Shown in pieces: positions 61,255 to 64,000 of a stretch of DNA of 64,000 bases. Position 1 is the stretch's first letter. Every line of letters starts with the position of its first letter. The stretch lies in assembly GCF_016925535.1 (NCBI RefSeq), contig NZ_CP070496.1, positions 2,914,001-2,978,000 on the forward strand, in the 5' to 3' direction. This DNA is from Natronoglycomyces albus. Lineage in GTDB: Bacteria; Actinomycetota; Actinomycetes; Mycobacteriales; Micromonosporaceae. The notes beneath the pieces were generated by a model. The model did no database searches. It saw only the letters and a program-made list of their open reading frames with translations, and had not been told where the DNA came from. Position numbers and translations under genes: made by a program.

Positions 61255-62115
61255 ATGTCGCGCCTGCGGATCATGACCTACAACATCCATCACGGAGCCG
61301 ACCCGGCCAACCGCCTACACCTGGCCGCAGTCGGGTTCGCTATCCAACAGTGCCAACCAGACATCATCTGCCTCCAAGAAGTCGACCGCTTCTGGGGCCC
61401 ACGATCGGACTATGCCGACCAAGCCACAGAACTGGCCACCCAGCTTGGCATGCACGTGCGCTACGGCCCCTCCCTTGACCACGATGGCCGTCAGTACGGC
61501 AACGCCATCCTCTCCCCCTTCGACATCAACAAAGCACACGTCGACCGCTTGCCGACCGAAGACAACCAAGAGCCCCGTACGGTTCTCTGGGCCCAAGTCC
61601 ACACTCACTGCGGGCCCGTCACCGTCGCCACCACCCACTTCAGCGCTGGCCGCCGCTGGCGACAGATTCGCGCTCGGCAAGCGGCCGCTCTAGCTGACCT
61701 AGCCCAGAGGTGGCCAGAACCCATTGTCGTGGCTGGGGACTTCAACAGCGCATACCCGTCCGAGGAGTTGGAGGCTCTCACCGCGAAGCTGCGTTGGGCC
61801 CGACACCCGAGGCGCACCTGGCGCTCCCTGGGAAGCATCATTAAGCGCCCCTTTGGCGCCACCTACCCCAGCGCTTGGCCCTTCCTGCATCTGGATCGAG
61901 TGCTCACAAGCCCGCAGTTCGGCGTCCGGCGACTATCGGTGCCGTCCTTGCTGGCATCGGACCATCGACCTCTGGTCGTGGATCTGGCGACCACCTTAGG
62001 TTCTGCCCAAGGGCGGCAAACCAAGGCAGACGGCGGATCGTTGTCTCCGATCGCATCATCGTCACTGGCCAAACAATGCGGTGCCTCTGGGCCGGTGGGC
62101 TCCAAAACGCGCTGA
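61255..62115 (+). CDS. Endonuclease/exonuclease/phosphatase-family protein
   Basis: This protein of about 286 residues is a soluble EEP-fold enzyme: RLRIMTYNIHHGADP, PDIICLQEVDRFWG (metal Glu), PVTVATTHFSAGRRWR, IVVAGDFNSAYPSEEL and the end motif LLASDHRPLVVDL with the catalytic His. Such short proteins include sphingomyelinase-like and phosphodiesterase-like types; the substrate is unknown. There is no signal peptide. It is unrelated in layout to the membrane-anchored EEP protein at 18.3 kb. Confidence 0.87.
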   Translation: MSRLRIMTYNIHHGADPANRLHLAAVGFAIQQCQPDIICLQEVDRFWGPRSDYADQATELATQLGMHVRYGPSLDHDGRQYGNAILSPFDINKAHVDRLPTEDNQEPRTVLWAQVHTHCGPVTVATTHFSAGRRWRQIRARQAAALADLAQRWPEPIVVAGDFNSAYPSEELEALTAKLRWARHPRRTWRSLGSIIKRPFGATYPSAWPFLHLDRVLTSPQFGVRRLSVPSLLASDHRPLVVDLATTLGSAQGRQTKADGGSLSPIASSSLAKQCGASGPVGSKTR

Positions 62116-62423
62116 GTCATTCTCCTGACAACCACCTAGACCCCGACAAAGGCGACAGATAGCGTTCACATCGAAAGACTGTTCTGACAGCAGAAAGCAC
62201 AGGAGGTGATCGCGGGCCGCGAACCTGACGAGCCCACCAGCCTCATAGACGCCACACGTGCAGCCAAGAGCTGGAGACGTTGGCCCTAGCCCGCACAACT
62301 GATAGGGGTTAGGCGCGTCAACGACACACAGTGCTGACACGTCGCGCCATGAAACAGAACGTTCAATGCAAGAGACCCAGTCACTCCGCTGGGATTCCGC
62401 ACGACCTATTAAGGGGGAGCCGG
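62116..62423. other. Gene-free interval
   Basis: These 308 bases contain short inverted segments near 62277-62322 but no supported gene or strong hairpin. Confidence 0.4.
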
Positions 62424-62696
62424 ATGGAACAGACTGATTACGTGGCCCAGGTGGAGCACCTTGTGCACACGATTCAACCGCGCATCGGAGAGAACTTCAC
62501 CGAGCTGTTCGCAGAGATGCTCTACAACGGTGAGCACCCCGTCGCCCTCCAAGCGCTAGCAGACTTGGCCATACAGCGACGCTTCCCCTTGTCTGGCCAA
62601 CAAATTCAAGCCTTCGCCACGCTGGCCCATCATCCCCCACGCGACGAGTATCTCCTCTCCAAGATCGACGAATTCACCACCGCTGCGACTCCCTGA
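62424..62696 (+). CDS. Small protein with weak similarity to MafI-type immunity proteins
   Basis: This 90-residue protein (start ATG 62424, preceded by AAGGGGGAG) is predicted to be all-helical. The segment FAEMLYNGEHPVALQALADL followed by RRFPLSGQQIQAF follows the pattern I recall for MafI-like immunity proteins (GExxxALExLxDxL...xPI). No toxin gene is visible next to it. The assignment is tentative. Confidence 0.5.
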   Translation: MEQTDYVAQVEHLVHTIQPRIGENFTELFAEMLYNGEHPVALQALADLAIQRRFPLSGQQIQAFATLAHHPPRDEYLLSKIDEFTTAATP

Positions 62697-62854
62697 GCCG
62701 GGCCCAACCAGGCAGGGCGCCAGCACCCTTTCGCTCATGACATATGTCATCGACGCCGGTGCACTTCCCATCGCCAACGGTGACATTTGCCCCTGCTCGG
62801 CTTCGGTTGCCTCCCATAGGTTTGGGCGTCATACCCAACCATGGAGGAGAGCAT

Positions 62855-64000
62855 ATGAGAAGGGCAATAGCGGCGGTGGCGCTTTCAGCGGTCGCCGCCA
62901 CGGCCACCGGATGCGCCGTGGACTCCACATCGGAGCCCGCGCCACCGGAGTCCTTGGAATGGCACGAATGCGCTGCGGAGCTGGGAGAAGCCGGGCTGTT
63001 GTGCGCATCGGTCACCGTCCCGCTCGACTGGAACGTGGCCGAAACGGGCACGCCGTGGAATGAACACCACGGGGAAACCATTGATCTAGCCCTTTCCAAA
63101 CGCCCCGCCGACTCCGGTGACTCCGAGCGCTATGCGTTGCTCAACCCAGGTGGGCCCGGTGCGTCGGGGCTGAGCGTGCCAGCCAACGCCGAGGCCCTCT
63201 TGGGCACACAGGTGACCGAGCATTTCAACCTCGTGGGCTTCGACCCACGCGGGATCGGCTCCAGCGCGGGAATTTCGTGTCAGGTTTCCCTGGCCACCGT
63301 CATTCCAGGTGAGGCCAGCGAATTCGAAGAACTGATGTCTACCAAGCGCAGTGAAGCACAACAGTGCGAGGCCGACAACCCACAGTTGGGCTATGTGGAC
63401 ACCGCGAGCGCGGCCCGCGATATCGACGTCATCCGCCAGGCGCTTGGCACCGAAAAGATCAGTTGGTACGGATGGTCCTATGGCACCCAGTTGGGCGCGA
63501 CCTTTGCCGAGCTCTTTCCCGACGCGGTGGAGTCGATGGTGCTAGACGCGATGTACGACCACTCACGACCGATGCCCGATCTCATCGACGAGCAGACCGC
63601 TGCCCGAGAAGCCGGTTTCGACAGTTTCGCTCAGTGGTGCGATGGTAGCCACGACTGTGCGGTGGCGGGCGATACTGCCGCGACTTGGGATGATGTGGTG
63701 GCCGCGGCGGATTCACGGCCATTGCCAGCCGAGGATGCTCAGCCAGGGTCACCTCACCATGTGAATTCGGCGGCGATAGCCGACGCCACGGCCGCGCTCC
63801 TGGCCAGCCCCACCGTCACCTGGCCCATGTTGGGCGAGGCCATCGCTTCGGCGTCCGAGGGCGACGGGTCGTTGTTCGCAAACATGTTGGCCGCCGACGA
63901 TGCCGTCGCTTCGATGGTGGCGGTGCGGTGCCTGGATTGGCCCGTGGACGACCAGTTGAGCGACTTCGCCTCGATTGCCCAGCGTGCCGAGGCCGCCTCG
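62855..64000 (+). CDS. Exported alpha/beta-hydrolase, tripeptidyl-aminopeptidase type (partial)
   Basis: The open frame runs off the window; 382 codons are seen. The N-terminus (RRAIAAVALSAVAATATGCA) is a signal with a possible lipobox, so it is probably a lipoprotein. The mature part shows the TAP-family pattern: LEWHECAAELGEAGLLCASV, LLNPGGPGASG, VGFDPRGIGSS, and the nucleophile elbow SWYGWSYGTQLGA. A Cys-containing cap segment (FAQWCDGSHDCAVAGD) follows. The acid and His residues of the triad would be beyond the window. GGAGGAG precedes ATG 62855. It probably clips peptides outside the membrane. Confidence 0.88.
   Translation, partial: MRRAIAAVALSAVAATATGCAVDSTSEPAPPESLEWHECAAELGEAGLLCASVTVPLDWNVAETGTPWNEHHGETIDLALSKRPADSGDSERYALLNPGGPGASGLSVPANAEALLGTQVTEHFNLVGFDPRGIGSSAGISCQVSLATVIPGEASEFEELMSTKRSEAQQCEADNPQLGYVDTASAARDIDVIRQALGTEKISWYGWSYGTQLGATFAELFPDAVESMVLDAMYDHSRPMPDLIDEQTAAREAGFDSFAQWCDGSHDCAVAGDTAATWDDVVAAADSRPLPAEDAQPGSPHHVNSAAIADATAALLASPTVTWPMLGEAIASASEGDGSLFANMLAADDAVASMVAVRCLDWPVDDQLSDFASIAQRAEAAS

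Noticed and set aside
1-64000. CRISPR arrays, tRNA or rRNA genes, transposases, integrases
   Set aside because: I looked for regularly spaced repeats, T-arm-like GTTCGAATC motifs and recombinase motifs and found none that I can support by eye.

Overview
The window is a 64 kb chromosomal segment of a high-GC Gram-positive bacterium, almost certainly an actinomycete. Evidence includes a mycothiol-pathway deacetylase (MshB type), an ergothioneine methyltransferase (EgtD), DUF3117, DUF4245 and DivIVA-domain proteins, the actinobacterial forms of DapD/DapE/DapC, a Sdh1-type succinate dehydrogenase, TatB with a TTG start, and frequent GTG/TTG starts. The order AmmeA - Mrp - DapD/DapE - LOG - FolP2 - DivIVA - DUF3117 - HtrA - TatB resembles the mycobacterial Rv1201c-Rv1229c neighbourhood, and IspH-XseA-XseB resembles Rv1107c-Rv1110. 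A Glycomycetaceae or Micromonosporales-like host is my inference and is not proven. No rRNA, tRNA, CRISPR array, prophage, transposase or integrase was recognised.

Layout. 0-8 kb: AMMECR1 protein, Mrp ATPase, divergent dapD/dapE (succinylase route to meso-diaminopimelate and lysine), a LOG-family hydrolase, a FolP2-like protein and an M18 aminopeptidase. 8-13 kb: a soluble FtsK/SpoIIIE-type ATPase with an overlapping three-helix membrane protein, a DivIVA-domain membrane protein, an unknown protein and DUF3117. 13-20 kb: a possible structured RNA ahead of htrA, then htrA, tatB, dapC-fdxA, small membrane proteins, a nuclease/phosphatase-fold protein and mshB. 20.9-24.5 kb: sdhCAB. 24.5-26.7 kb: a frameshifted alpha/beta hydrolase and ychF.

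26.7-41.5 kb is an accessory stretch of small, unrelated genes: five GNAT acetyltransferases, two APH-type phosphotransferases (one decayed), a carbamoyltransferase homologue, RidA, a WYL regulator, a TipAS-type MerR regulator with a VOC protein, GyrI-like and pterin-dehydratase-like proteins, and a NUDIX hydrolase. Its left part holds imperfect direct copies of the 3' end of ychF, as if gene units had been added repeatedly at that point. Three genes in 24.5-39.5 kb carry frameshifts or a nonsense codon.

41.7-64 kb: a large secreted subtilase, rmuC, a DUF418 membrane protein, ispH, xseAB, a DUF4245 protein, a PfkB kinase, an orphan egtD with a palindrome in its leader, a four-gene ABC transporter/two-component operon, DoxX, a lipoprotein, a second nuclease/phosphatase-fold protein, a small MafI-like protein and the start of an exported tripeptidyl-aminopeptidase-type hydrolase that runs off the end. 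The most unusual signals are the ychF 3'-end repeats, a dispersed approximately 78-nt repeat whose two copies show compensatory changes in a hairpin, the possible htrA leader RNA, the three-domain FtsK-like ATPase pair, and a textbook 19-bp-spacer MerR promoter ahead of the VOC-TipAS pair.
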